The notes below the pieces were generated by a model. It had not been told where the DNA came from and made no database searches. It saw only the letters and a program-made list of their open reading frames with translations. Position numbers and translations under genes: made by a program. From CAYPNP01 sp964412195 (GTDB taxonomy: Bacteria; Acidobacteriota; JAAYUB01), in assembly GCA_964412195.1 (NCBI GenBank), contig CAYPNP010000033.1:1-38755 (forward strand): 38,755 nucleotides of DNA. Reading direction: 5' to 3'. Positions 1-9,599 of the stretch are shown here, piece by piece (the stretch's first letter is position 1; every line of letters begins with the position of its first letter).

Positions 1-49
1 TCTTGAATGCAATTCACCGCAAAGGCGCAAAGAACGCAAAGAAATCTGA

Positions 50-55
50 ACACTG
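50..55. repeat. Left copy of 6-bp target-site duplication (ACACTG)
   Basis: ACACTG directly precedes the TGA that starts the element and recurs directly after the right end at 38702-38707. Joining the flanks through one copy gives a continuous host sequence. A 7-bp match (AACACTG, 49-55 and 38701-38707) exists, but it would move the right end off the symmetric position. Confidence 0.75.
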
Positions 56-130
56 TGATACGAAATGTCATAACGCGGGGCGTAAATTGGCATAAGTTGG
101 GGTCAAAGTACGTCCCGGAATCTGGGATGA
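56..130. repeat. Left transposition end with two tandem 22-bp transposase sites
   Basis: TGTCATAA begins at 66 and TGGCATAA at 88, exactly 22 bp apart, the length of a MuA binding site. The inferred sites L1 (66-87) and L2 (88-109) also share a GGGG block and a trailing AAnT. A further element at 113-130 (TCCCGG, 3 nt, TGGGATGA) recurs inverted near the right end. That these are transposase sites is inferred from their place, spacing and symmetry. Confidence 0.8.
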
Positions 131-170
131 TCACGAGGCGATTTTAACAGCACCGCACAGATCTTGAAAG

Positions 171-209
171 AAAATTGGCCACCCGGTACTCCCCCAGGTG
201 GCCAATTTT
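171..209. terminator. Bidirectional intrinsic terminator ending the late operon
   Basis: A perfect 13-bp stem, AAAATTGGCCACC (171-183) with GGTGGCCAATTTT (197-209), encloses a 13-nt loop and has A and T runs on both sides. It lies 25 bp beyond the last late gene and just inside the left end. It would stop the late minus-strand transcript before host DNA, and would also block host transcription from entering. Confidence 0.9.
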
Positions 210-234
210 TCTTCCCGGGAGTATCCCTCCCTGC

Positions 235-594
235 TCAATCCTTCTTCCCAATACTGGCCAGGCCGAACCGCCGGGCAGCGTCTGCCTCCACCAGCCGTTC
301 GACGTCGTGATAGTCAAATGACAGCAGATCCCCGGGCGTCCCACTGGCCATGAGCCAATCGGTGAGGGCCTGGTTGTCTCCTACGTTGTAGAGCTCCACC
401 ACGCAGCCGCGATGGCCAGGCAGCAGCGACGGGGAGGCTCTTCCATCCTCCCCGATTTCCGCCAGGTCGTAGATGGCAGTCAAGCGGGCCGTGTTGATGT
501 TGTCCGGATCATGGATGTTCCAGGTGAACGACCGGAGCACAAATCCATTGACGACGGTGGCGGTTGTGGCCTCGCGAAACGCTTTTTTCTTCAT
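235..594 (-). CDS. Small protein downstream of tail tip (unknown function)
   Basis: 119 aa, the last gene of the late operon, starting 9 bp after the tip-protein stop. The start is set by GGAGGAGTC directly before the ATG. It is acidic, with no membrane segment or recognisable motif; the first 40 residues are hydrophobic and beta-rich, ending in an asparagine/aspartate patch. Its place after the tip or fibre gene suggests a tail accessory or fibre-assembly role, but that is position only. Confidence 0.75.
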   Translation of the reverse strand: MKKKAFREATTATVVNGFVLRSFTWNIHDPDNINTARLTAIYDLAEIGEDGRASPSLLPGHRGCVVELYNVGDNQALTDWLMASGTPGDLLSFDYHDVERLVEADAARRFGLASIGKKD

Positions 595-603
595 GACTCC
601 TCC

Positions 604-3600
604 CTATGATTGGGTCCCGACGATTGTGCCGTCCGTGTCGGACGTTGGGGCACTCGACTTGATTCTCAACTTGCCGCTCGAGTCCACCCAGACGCAGTAG
701 GCCCCGAATTTCATCGGCTTCAAGTAGCTCCGGGTGGTGATTTCGATCGTTTCGTCCGCTTTCAGGCTCTTGCTCGTGGTCACATTGCAGTCCCAGGACC
801 AACGCGGATCCGTCGCATCGGAACAGGAGGCATTGACAGGCCTGTTGGCCGTTACAGCGAGCGCATCGGCCGCCTTCTTTGAAAAGTCCAGCTCATAGAA
901 TGTGGACTCCAGCTCATACACCCGGATCCGCGCCTGGGTCCCACTCACCAGGTTGACCGAAGACATCCCGGTGCTCTTATTTCCCCGGGCGATCCCGGCG
1001 GTGAAGGCATAGGTGGGCGTTCCATCCTGGTATTGAACCAGCACTGATCCCGACGACTTGGGGACCAGCACCAGGTCGTTCCCGTCCGTGAAGCGAATAT
1101 TGGTGTCTGTCAGCACCGACGAGGTCCCCAGGATCAATCCGGACGCTCCGTTTTTGGCGCAGTAGGTCCTGAAGGAATACGTGGTGAAGGTTTTCAATCC
1201 GGAGATCATCAGGCTGTACGCCTGGGAGCCGGAAGTGTGGTTGACGGGGAACACCAGCTTGGGATCGGTGGCCGGGTCCGGAGTTCCTCCACCTTCCTTG
1301 ATGACGATGACGAGGGAATCCGCCTTGTAATTGGTGTCGGCCGGCTGGGCGAACGAGAAGGTCTTGATGAAATCGATGGTCCCGTTGTCCGTCCCCACCC
1401 ATTGATACCCACTGTTAGAAAAGGTCCCGGTGGGGATGTAATCGTTGGCGTACCCCTGGCCCTTGGTGACAATGTCCAGGGCCTTCTGCTGGGTGGTGAT
1501 GCTGAATTCCTTGGCCGTCCCGGGGCCGAAAACAGCGTTGTGGGGGATCATCTTGAAGTAAATGGTGGCCGGAGATGGGATCTGATTGATGGCGGTCTGC
1601 AAATAATAATCCACATTCTTCTGGAACACGCTCCCGCCCGGCGGCGTGACCTCCTCAAAGTACACGCCCGCCCGCTCCCAGTAACCCGTCACCACCCGGC
1701 CGGTCTTGCCGGACTGGGCAGGGCCGAAGTTGACGTTGATCTGAACCTTCCCGTTGACCGCATCCACGTTGGTGATGATCCCGGGATACCACAACGCCGG
1801 GGAGGTGTTCTTCTGGTACTGGAGCACCTTTCCGATCCAGGAGGTGGACGGGGTGGCTCCCGACACGTTGATCCACCCGTCGTTGTCCGCCCAGGACAGA
1901 GTCAGCCCGCCCTGCGCGATGTAGTTGGCATCATCCAGCTTGGACTGGGTGGCCGACCACAAGACCGTAGTGTTCCACCAGGTCAAACAGTTAGTGGCGG
2001 AGGAGGACATCTTAAAGTAGAGCTGGAGCGCATCCGACTGCTCGATCCGGTTGTAGTACCCGAGCAGGTAACTGGCCCCGTCGATGTAGGACGTGTCACC
2101 GGTTTGCCCGGCCACCGTGGCCACCGTGGCGTAGGCGGTCCCTTCCCGGAGGCCGAACCAGTCAGAAGTCCCGGCAGCCGAATGGTTGGTGTACCGCACC
2201 CGGACGTAATAGGTACCGTTTTCCGGCAGGCCGATCACCCGGGTGCCGGCGGCGGCATTGACGGAGGCATCTTCCACCAGGCTGGTGAAAGCGGAATTCC
2301 GGGACACCTGGAGCTGAGACAAGAAAACCGTCGACCCGTTGACGGTGGGGGCGTTCCAGGCGACCACCAGGGTCAGGTCGGCCGGGACGATCCGCATCAC
2401 TTCCGCATTGCTGCCAAAATCGGGAGCTCCCTTTTCGGTGGCCGCGCCAGGCAGGAAGACGGCGGAATGATCCGTGTCCACGGAGAAGGCACTCTGGGCT
2501 CCGGACTTGGACTCCAGTTTGCCGAAGAAGTAGTATTGCTCGCCCTCCACCCAGGGACCGCCGGTGACATTTTCCAAGGCGGTGAGGGGAAGGTTGATGG
2601 TCACCCGCTCCGCGGATCCGCTGGCGTGGGCGACCGGCCACTTCCCCACCAGGTGGGCTTCGGCGGAGTTGTTCGTCTTGGAGACGTAAATGGCCACCCC
2701 GTTATAAGGGTGATACATTCCGGACCAGGCCGGGACATCGACCAGAAGAGAGACGGTTCCGATGCCGTCCCGGGCGGTGATGTCCGGCGCGGGGACAGTC
2801 TCCCCGAAGGTGGCCGGAGACAAGGTGAACTGACCGGTTTCCGCATAGAATCCATACGCCGGGACAACCCCAGCTTTGTTGAACGGGACCAGGCGCATGG
2901 TGACCGCCTGGCCGTTCATCACCGCGGTCATCTTACTAAAACTGGCGTCCTGGTAACTCACCCGATCGAAGAGTTCCCCATACCCTTGGGCTGGATACAC
3001 CAGCCAGACCTCGCAGCCGCCGTAGTTCGGATCCGGCGGATTATCCCAGGTGAAGGTCAGGTACACGATCGGAACGCCGTTGCGGTACTCCCAGGCGCCG
3101 GATGCGCCCAGGTTGATGGGAACGGCGGCGGGGGTGAGGGTCCCAGCGGCATACGCCTGAACCGCATTGGATTCCCTGTAGGTCCCGTTCGTCTGGACAT
3201 TGTCCAGGGCCTTGACTCGGAACTTGAACCACCATCCGGAATTGACCTCGGCGGGAGTGTACTGAACGATGGTGGAGTACGTTTCGCACAGCTCCGCCCA
3301 CTCCGCGGTTTCCAGCCCGCCTTCGGTGGCGGCCTTCTTCAGCTCCACGATGTAGGATTGCAGATCCGGGATGGCCACCCGCGTCCAGACCACATCAATC
3401 TTTCCCGTCAGGCCGTTGTACGTGGCCGTCAGGGTGGCCGGCGCCGGCGGGGTGGTGCTGTCTCCGGAAATCACGGTGTCCACCAGGCGGTATCCGCCGG
3501 GCTGGTTTTCGCCGTTGGTGTACCAGTTGGGATCGAACCAGCCATCCTTGTTGATGGACACGCAATAGAAAGCCACGTTATCCGCACTGGGAGTCATGAT

Positions 3601-6600
3601 CTGGATGGACCCGGTCTCCCAAAACTCACCCACCACGGTCCGCTCGGTTTCTGTTTTGCCGGGGATCGGCATGTCCGCAAAGACGATCACATGGGAGAAG
3701 TTTTCCAACGGGCTGGGCGGGGTCCAGGTGAATGTCACCATCGATTGCTGCGTCCCGTCGTCGGCCACAAATCCATCGGATGTCACGGCGAAATCGCTCA
3801 CCAGGGGCGCCGGAGATACGTCCACCGAGTAGTTGGAAACTGCCTGGGCAGTGGTCACCCAGGCGGATTTTCCATAGGCGTTGAAGGCGCAGACGCGGAA
3901 AAAGAGGGTGATTTCCGTCAGGGGTAGGTCAAAGACGAAGGACCGGGCTGCCGGCGAGAAATCCCCTTGCTGGGTGGTGAACATGAATCCGCGATAGTTG
4001 GCCTTGGTAAAGTCGGAGCGGACCTCGAACGCATAGGTCCCGTCCGGCAGATACCAAGGGCCGGAGGTGATGATGGTGTCCGCGGTGTTGTCCGCCACCA
4101 TGCGGGCCTGGATGTTCCCCAGGCCGTCGTTGACGATGGCCAGGCAGCCGATCAGGGCGGAGTCGTGGGGGGACCAGGTCTTTCCTTCACAGAAGACAGC
4201 GGTTCCGCCGGCCTCGATGACGCCGTTGCCGGAGACTGGGAAGCCGCCGGACGGCATTACCACTCCGTCGGAGAACGGGAGGGTCTCGTTGCATTCAATG
4301 TAGAGAGTGTGGACTCCGTGCCAGTTGTTGGCTCCGGCATTGAACCGCACCCGGAAGAATCCCGGCGGGATGGTGGGATCATCCGTCCGGGTCAGGATCT
4401 CAACATCCGCCGGGGCATCCGGGACGTTGTCATCCAGAGTGCCGTCTACCAGAAGATCAACCTCGGGAATTGCCTCGTTGTCCAGATCCCGCTTGATCCC
4501 GTATCGGCTCACCGCCCGGGCCCGGATTTCCAGCATCCGGTAGCCGTGGATTGGCAAAACGAACTTGGCCGATGTCTCAGCCGAGGCAGCCACGGCCGAC
4601 TGGATCCAGGACTGATCCGGGCTGAGGGTGTCCCGCCACCAGATCTCGATCTCCTTGCACAGTTCGTCGGGGGGATTCGGATAGGTCCAGGCGACCACGA
4701 TTTCGGAGGAGTTGACGCCGTCGACCTGAACGATGTTTTCGGCGGCGGTCAAGGTTTCCACTTCCGCCGGCGGGCGCAGCGGATTCTCGGGCGAGGTCCG
4801 GAGCAGATCCTCGTAGGTGTCGTCTACGAGGTCGTCGAAAAACTCGCCACGGTAAAGGCGGCCTTCAAACGCGATGTCGAAATCATGAGTGATCACCTTC
4901 TTGGTGACCAGGAAGGTGTCTTGACCGGACGGCAGATGACTGGAGACCAGGGTGACGACGTCACCCACTTCCACCGCCAGGGCCTTCAGTGGCGCCTTCC
5001 AGGAAGCGTGCCAGTTTCCACTGATGGTCCGCTCCATATAGTTGCTGGCGATCCGGAGGGCCTGGCCGAGGTTGGTGGTGAAGCCCAGGAATTTTTCCTT
5101 GCTGATTTCCTTACCGGCCCGGTCGATCCCCTCGGCGTTTTCCAGGGTGAAGACCGTCTTGTTCCAGTTATTGTCGGCATCCAGAAACGAAACGACCAAC
5201 TTGTTGGGAACGTCCTCGGCCGACTTTTCCGAGATCTCCACCAGGCTCTCGCTGTCCTCGCCGACAAGCAGGGTGCCGGCCGCCTCGCTGAAGGTGAACA
5301 CCGACGCCTGGTTGGGCTTGATGAAACCCATCTCCACATGGTTGCCGTAGTCCCGGAACCACATGGAGAACTCGTCCCGGATCCGCTCGAGTACGTCGCA
5401 GGCCGGCTGCTGATCCAGAATCACGCCGGCGAGGGCAAACCGCTTGCGAGTCTGGCCGTCCCAATCGACGATCATCTGCTCGGAATAGGCCCGCTCGGAA
5501 ATCAGCAGCGGGAGGTCGAAGGAATCATACGGCCGCCCCAGGCCGCCGCGGGGGTTGCACATCAGGTCCAGGAGCACGTCGTGGGGCGCTTCGCTGTAGT
5601 ACGTCCCGTGCTGGAGATTCTGCCCTTCCAGCCAGTACACCCGGACCATCCGGCCCATGATCCGCGCTGAAATCTCGATCTGTTTGCTGTCCTGAATCCC
5701 GACTTCGTCTTTGATCCGCATGATGACATATCCGGTGGAGCAGAACGGATCAGCGTCGTAGTACGGTCTCCCGTCCGGTCGATTGCCGAAGTCCGGGACA
5801 TACTGTCCGGGATATCCGGGACAATCAAAAGGCGCCCGGCTAGGATCGTGCACAGGCTGGCCGTTGCACAGGAACTCTTTCGTGAAGTGATGAGGCGATC
5901 CGGTGTATTCCATCTGAAGCTGGCCCTCACCGAGGAAGCCACCGACCAGGAGGAACTCACTCTCGTCCACCCAGAAGTACGGGATGGCCGGCAGCCGGAT
6001 CTTGCCGTAGATCAAAGGGACGGCGTCGGTCAGGAAGTTGTCCTGGATCTTCCCGTCGCTGGTGTAATTGTCCACGCCGATGCCGCACAGCCCGGTGCTG
6101 TGGTCCTTTCCCGTAGCCTGCAGGCTCCATTTGTCGAAACCGCCATAGTAACCGGGCGTGTGGGGATCGTCCGGATCGAACATTCCGCGTTCGATGCAGG
6201 CCTTTTTCGATTTTGGGCAGCGGGTGAATGGCAGGCCGGTGGAGGGATCGACGACGCCCACCCCGCCGGATGGATTGTAGGGGCAATCGAATCCGTCGGC
6301 GTAAGTGAAGCCGCAACTGCAGGCGAAGACTCGACTCGGCAGCTTGACGCGGGGGCCGAACAGGAAGGAGACCACCGGCACGGTGACGACCAGGTCGTTC
6401 ATGCTCTCCGGCTTTTTGGCGAAACCGTGAAAGCACTGAAGCGCCTGGCCGATGGACGGGAAATAGAGGTAGATGGTGCAGGGCTGGTTTTCAAAATCAT
6501 TGGTGGCCAGCAGGGCGCTGATGCCACCGTTGACGTTGACCAGGTTGAAGGCGGTATCGTTCTTTTCGTCGATCTGGATATGCTGCTGGACGTCATCGAT

Positions 6601-6774
6601 GGGCTGGTCGGGATCCAGTAGAGGGCTCCAGACATGGCCGTCCCAGGTGATGATCTTCCGCTCGCTGAAGTACTGGGTGCCTCCCTCGAGCTCAAGCTTG
6701 ACCAGCCAGAACGCGCCGGCGATCTCGTCGCTGCCGATGAGGGTGGCGATCTCGGGAGTGAGGGGCAGCATCAC
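604..6774 (-). CDS. Giant tail tip / central fibre protein (BR0599-like N-terminus, hub, Fn3-like repeats)
   Basis: 2056 aa, likely the host-contacting tail tip. Residues 1-200 resemble the phage BR0599/DUF2163 hub domain, with a cysteine cluster (C152, C154, C164, C186, C193) and a CSCGF...DCPYNP signature. Residues ~210-650 look like a gpJ/TipJ-type hub. From ~660 onward are repeated beta-sandwich segments with typical fibronectin III openings (PPAEVETL, DAPADVEIL, PPAPATLTA) and VxWT motifs. The C-terminal third is Ser/Thr/Gly-rich and fibre-like. The start is GTG 6774 or the adjacent ATG 6771, overlapping the upstream stop. At 6.2 kb it fills 16% of the phage. The tip role is a family-level inference from order and domains. 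Confidence 0.85.
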   Translation of the reverse strand: MMLPLTPEIATLIGSDEIAGAFWLVKLELEGGTQYFSERKIITWDGHVWSPLLDPDQPIDDVQQHIQIDEKNDTAFNLVNVNGGISALLATNDFENQPCTIYLYFPSIGQALQCFHGFAKKPESMNDLVVTVPVVSFLFGPRVKLPSRVFACSCGFTYADGFDCPYNPSGGVGVVDPSTGLPFTRCPKSKKACIERGMFDPDDPHTPGYYGGFDKWSLQATGKDHSTGLCGIGVDNYTSDGKIQDNFLTDAVPLIYGKIRLPAIPYFWVDESEFLLVGGFLGEGQLQMEYTGSPHHFTKEFLCNGQPVHDPSRAPFDCPGYPGQYVPDFGNRPDGRPYYDADPFCSTGYVIMRIKDEVGIQDSKQIEISARIMGRMVRVYWLEGQNLQHGTYYSEAPHDVLLDLMCNPRGGLGRPYDSFDLPLLISERAYSEQMIVDWDGQTRKRFALAGVILDQQPACDVLERIRDEFSMWFRDYGNHVEMGFIKPNQASVFTFSEAAGTLLVGEDSESLVEISEKSAEDVPNKLVVSFLDADNNWNKTVFTLENAEGIDRAGKEISKEKFLGFTTNLGQALRIASNYMERTISGNWHASWKAPLKALAVEVGDVVTLVSSHLPSGQDTFLVTKKVITHDFDIAFEGRLYRGEFFDDLVDDTYEDLLRTSPENPLRPPAEVETLTAAENIVQVDGVNSSEIVVAWTYPNPPDELCKEIEIWWRDTLSPDQSWIQSAVAASAETSAKFVLPIHGYRMLEIRARAVSRYGIKRDLDNEAIPEVDLLVDGTLDDNVPDAPADVEILTRTDDPTIPPGFFRVRFNAGANNWHGVHTLYIECNETLPFSDGVVMPSGGFPVSGNGVIEAGGTAVFCEGKTWSPHDSALIGCLAIVNDGLGNIQARMVADNTADTIITSGPWYLPDGTYAFEVRSDFTKANYRGFMFTTQQGDFSPAARSFVFDLPLTEITLFFRVCAFNAYGKSAWVTTAQAVSNYSVDVSPAPLVSDFAVTSDGFVADDGTQQSMVTFTWTPPSPLENFSHVIVFADMPIPGKTETERTVVGEFWETGSIQIMTPSADNVAFYCVSINKDGWFDPNWYTNGENQPGGYRLVDTVISGDSTTPPAPATLTATYNGLTGKIDVVWTRVAIPDLQSYIVELKKAATEGGLETAEWAELCETYSTIVQYTPAEVNSGWWFKFRVKALDNVQTNGTYRESNAVQAYAAGTLTPAAVPINLGASGAWEYRNGVPIVYLTFTWDNPPDPNYGGCEVWLVYPAQGYGELFDRVSYQDASFSKMTAVMNGQAVTMRLVPFNKAGVVPAYGFYAETGQFTLSPATFGETVPAPDITARDGIGTVSLLVDVPAWSGMYHPYNGVAIYVSKTNNSAEAHLVGKWPVAHASGSAERVTINLPLTALENVTGGPWVEGEQYYFFGKLESKSGAQSAFSVDTDHSAVFLPGAATEKGAPDFGSNAEVMRIVPADLTLVVAWNAPTVNGSTVFLSQLQVSRNSAFTSLVEDASVNAAAGTRVIGLPENGTYYVRVRYTNHSAAGTSDWFGLREGTAYATVATVAGQTGDTSYIDGASYLLGYYNRIEQSDALQLYFKMSSSATNCLTWWNTTVLWSATQSKLDDANYIAQGGLTLSWADNDGWINVSGATPSTSWIGKVLQYQKNTSPALWYPGIITNVDAVNGKVQINVNFGPAQSGKTGRVVTGYWERAGVYFEEVTPPGGSVFQKNVDYYLQTAINQIPSPATIYFKMIPHNAVFGPGTAKEFSITTQQKALDIVTKGQGYANDYIPTGTFSNSGYQWVGTDNGTIDFIKTFSFAQPADTNYKADSLVIVIKEGGGTPDPATDPKLVFPVNHTSGSQAYSLMISGLKTFTTYSFRTYCAKNGASGLILGTSSVLTDTNIRFTDGNDLVLVPKSSGSVLVQYQDGTPTYAFTAGIARGNKSTGMSSVNLVSGTQARIRVYELESTFYELDFSKKAADALAVTANRPVNASCSDATDPRWSWDCNVTTSKSLKADETIEITTRSYLKPMKFGAYCVWVDSSGKLRIKSSAPTSDTDGTIVGTQS

Positions 6775-7136
6775 TCCACCTCGACCACTTCCAGCTCGGA
6801 GCTCTCCAGGAGGTGGATGAACATGCGCTCCTCGAGCTCGTCTTCGGCAAACCGCACGATCTTGCGGTTGGCGGGCGGTGCGGCGGTGGACAGCGGATCC
6901 ACAACTTCGAACTTTTCGAACGATCCCCGGCGGGCTTTGTAGAAGGTGTAGAGCTTGACGGCCAGGTCCGAGATCAGCCGATTCTTGAGCACGATCCGGA
7001 AGGTGTGCGCCCCGTCCTCCGGGTCGGGCGTCTTGCTGATCCGCTGCTCCTTCTTCGGGCCCAGTGGCTTGATGATGGTTTCAAACCGCACCTTGCGGAC
7101 CAGGTCGTAATCAGTGTTGAGATCGAACAGTTCCAT
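6771..7136 (-). CDS. Minor tail protein (DUF2460-like, tentative)
   Basis: 121 aa from ATG 7136, which overlaps the tape-measure stop (TGATG) and has GAGGAAG upstream. The central segment LYTFYKARRGSFEKFEVVDP resembles the core of small distal-tail proteins of the DUF2460 type, found between the tape measure and tip genes of siphoviruses and gene transfer agents. It overlaps the tip gene by 4 nt, implying coupled translation. It probably joins the tail tube to the tip hub. The family assignment is by eye only. Confidence 0.7.
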   Translation of the reverse strand: MELFDLNTDYDLVRKVRFETIIKPLGPKKEQRISKTPDPEDGAHTFRIVLKNRLISDLAVKLYTFYKARRGSFEKFEVVDPLSTAAPPANRKIVRFAEDELEERMFIHLLESSELEVVEVE

Positions 7137-9595
7137 CAATACTTCCTCTGCTGGATCCGGCCGAATCGCTTGGCCAGGTCGGCGTTGTGAACCAGCTCGC
7201 TGGCCATTGCTTTCGCCCGGCGCTGGGCCAGTTTCTTCTCCACCCTCTCCGCGTCCTTCATGTCGTTGACCATGATGGTCGTCGGCATGGTGATGTGGAA
7301 AACCGTCTTCGCCGCCTCCGACTCGGAGCCGCCACCTTCTCCACCGCCGGCCTGTCCGCCGTTGCGCATGCGGTCCAGATCCTGGCGCGTGTACTCGCGG
7401 GGAGCGTACTGGTTACCGCTCTCGCCTTCCCCTCCGGATCCGCCGCCCTGATTCCCGCCACCGGACAAGGCCATCGCGCCGGCGCCGGCGGCCGCGGCCA
7501 CCGCTGCAAAATACGCGGCCGAGGTGAAAGCCTCGCCGGCGGCCTTGAAATCCCACTGCGCCAGACGCAGGAAGCCCAGCGCCGTAGCGTAGATCGCCTG
7601 GACGACCGCCTCGGCGGCGATGCTGGCCAGGATCTGGGCGGTCATCTGCCGCAGGGCCTCACCGAAGGATTGCTGGCCGAGTAGGGCCGCGGCGATGGAT
7701 TGCTTGAAGCCGGCCTCGAGGTCGAGAAACGCCTGGACGCCGATCGATTGCAGGCCCTTGAACGCTTTGGACAGGCTGGAGAACTTGAGCATCCGTTCCA
7801 TCAACATGCCTTGCAGCGTCGTCCTCTGCATCTGATCTGCCAGCTCCCGGAGCTGAGCGGTGATCAAGTCGAGGCGGGCCTGGTCCTCATCGGCGCCGGC
7901 GACGTCCCCAATGCTCACCTTATACTGGATGGACGCTTGGAGGCTCGCCTGCTCGCCTAGCAGCCGGGCTTCTTCAATCAGGATGCGCCGCTCTTCGTCG
8001 GTGATGGCCGTGTCGAACTGAATCCGCTGGACGCGGCCCTCGGTGTCGATGCTCAGCATGGCCTGAACGTGCTGGGCGGCCTGCTCCCGGGCCTCGTTGA
8101 TCTCTCGCACCTTCTGCATCATGAACTCGCCGAAGCGATCGGCCTGCTCGCGCTCCCGGGCCATGTTTTTTTCGGCCGTCTTGGCCCAGCTCAGGGCAAT
8201 TTCATCGGCATTCTCCTGGTGTTTCTGCTTGGCCTGGTCCAGATAGTAGGCCGTGACTTGCGCCTTGGCCTCTTCCTTTTGCCGGTGGCTGACGGTTTCC
8301 ATCTGGTCGATTTCGCGGATTTTCTCGGCATGATCCAGCCACAACTTCTGGATCTCATCGAGCGCGCCCTTCTGCGCCTGGACCAGGAGCTGGTGCAATT
8401 TTTCCTGCTCCGCCTTGGCCTTCTCCGGATCGATCCCGATCGTCCCGCCGCCGGACACCTTGCCGGCTTGCGAGTCCAGCATGGCCTGGGCGGTCCCGGA
8501 CTTGGTCTCCCAGATCCGATCAAATTGCATCCGCAGCTCGAGCAGAGATTCCGCCGCCTGCTTCCTGCGCTTGTCCAGGGACTGGATCAGAAAGCCGAGG
8601 CCGGTGTTGTAGGTGGCCAACGGCCCGATGACGGAGCTGATGTAGCCGGCGATCCCCTCGAGGGCGCCGGCGATCGTCATGTAGACGGTGTTGAACGCAG
8701 CGGCCAGGCCGAGCGGGATCATCGCCAGCAGTTGCCCCATGAGGCGGATCGAACCGCCGCCCTCCTCGGCCGAGCCGGCCACTAGCCGGATGCTGTTGGC
8801 AATTCCCAGGAAGCCCAGGCGGATGTTTTCCAGGAACTCCGGCCCGACTTGTTTCCACAGTGTGATGAAGTTCTCCATCGCATCGTCAAGCGCCGGGATC
8901 AGCGCCTGGGCGATGCTGACGGCGACGCCTTCGGCGATCTTGCCCATCCGGTCGAGATTGTCGTTGAAGTCTTCCGCTTGCTGAGCGAACCGGCCGCTGA
9001 TCACCAGGCCGAACGCGGTCGCCTCCTCTTGCATCTTGCGGATACCCGCCGATCCCTGGTTGAGCAGCGGGATCATCTGCGCTCCGGACCGGCCGAACAG
9101 GCCGACCGCCAGGGCCGTCTTTTGTGCCCCGTCGGGCATGGCCGCAAAACGATCGGCCAGCTCGGCCAGCATGTCGTTGGGCGCCTTCAGCCGGCCGGCG
9201 CTGTCGACGGCGCTCACCCCGAGCTGGCGGAAGAGCGCCTGGGCTTCCTTGGATCCTTCGGCTGCGGCCATCATATGGGTGGCCATCGTCTTGAAGGCCA
9301 CCCCCATCTCGCCGAAGGAGACACCGGACAGATCCGCCGCATACTTGAGGACCGAGAGCTGCTCCGCGGCGATGCCGTACTTCTGGGCGGCCTTGTTCAT
9401 CTCGTCGCCGAAGTCCGCGGCCGCCTTGACCATCCGTTCCAGCCCGTAGACGATGGCGGCCACGGACACGGCCGCGGCGATCTGCCGCATGCTCTGCACG
9501 ACGATCTGCTGAGTGCGGGCGATGCCGGGGGAGATCTCGTCCCGATACTCGCCCTTAAGCCTCACTGCCAGATCACGGGTCATTTCCATCGCCAT
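7136..9595 (-). CDS. Tail tape measure protein
   Basis: 819 aa. It measures tail length during assembly and leaves the tail at infection. It shows long helical stretches rich in Ala, Gln and Glu. The N-terminal ~250 residues have the Mu/lambda-type tape-measure look (DFGDEMNKAAQKYGI, LGVSAVDSAGRLK, GLFGRSGAQMIPLLNQG). Coiled coil runs from ~400 to 600, and a hydrophobic alanine-rich segment lies near 690-740. It directly follows the chaperone pair, the standard siphovirus order. The start is ATG 9595 with GGAGTGAACCG before it. At about 1.5 Å per residue the tail would be near 120 nm, an estimate only. Confidence 0.9.
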   Translation of the reverse strand: MAMEMTRDLAVRLKGEYRDEISPGIARTQQIVVQSMRQIAAAVSVAAIVYGLERMVKAAADFGDEMNKAAQKYGIAAEQLSVLKYAADLSGVSFGEMGVAFKTMATHMMAAAEGSKEAQALFRQLGVSAVDSAGRLKAPNDMLAELADRFAAMPDGAQKTALAVGLFGRSGAQMIPLLNQGSAGIRKMQEEATAFGLVISGRFAQQAEDFNDNLDRMGKIAEGVAVSIAQALIPALDDAMENFITLWKQVGPEFLENIRLGFLGIANSIRLVAGSAEEGGGSIRLMGQLLAMIPLGLAAAFNTVYMTIAGALEGIAGYISSVIGPLATYNTGLGFLIQSLDKRRKQAAESLLELRMQFDRIWETKSGTAQAMLDSQAGKVSGGGTIGIDPEKAKAEQEKLHQLLVQAQKGALDEIQKLWLDHAEKIREIDQMETVSHRQKEEAKAQVTAYYLDQAKQKHQENADEIALSWAKTAEKNMAREREQADRFGEFMMQKVREINEAREQAAQHVQAMLSIDTEGRVQRIQFDTAITDEERRILIEEARLLGEQASLQASIQYKVSIGDVAGADEDQARLDLITAQLRELADQMQRTTLQGMLMERMLKFSSLSKAFKGLQSIGVQAFLDLEAGFKQSIAAALLGQQSFGEALRQMTAQILASIAAEAVVQAIYATALGFLRLAQWDFKAAGEAFTSAAYFAAVAAAAGAGAMALSGGGNQGGGSGGEGESGNQYAPREYTRQDLDRMRNGGQAGGGEGGGSESEAAKTVFHITMPTTIMVNDMKDAERVEKKLAQRRAKAMASELVHNADLAKRFGRIQQRKY

Positions 9596-9599
9596 CGGT

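Noticed and set aside
49..53. 5-bp target duplication AACAC (element 54-38700)
   Set aside because: It would put the right end at TC and break the equal 10-nt distance to the inverted core; the 6-bp ACACTG solution gives TG/CA ends and symmetry.
1237..3927. 896-aa plus-strand ORF opposite the tip gene
   Set aside because: It is rich in Gly, Arg, His and Val with no domain pattern, and lies antisense to a clearly coding 2056-aa frame. It is a GC-rich shadow ORF.
3967..5670. 567-aa plus-strand ORF
   Set aside because: Same antisense shadow character opposite the tip protein.
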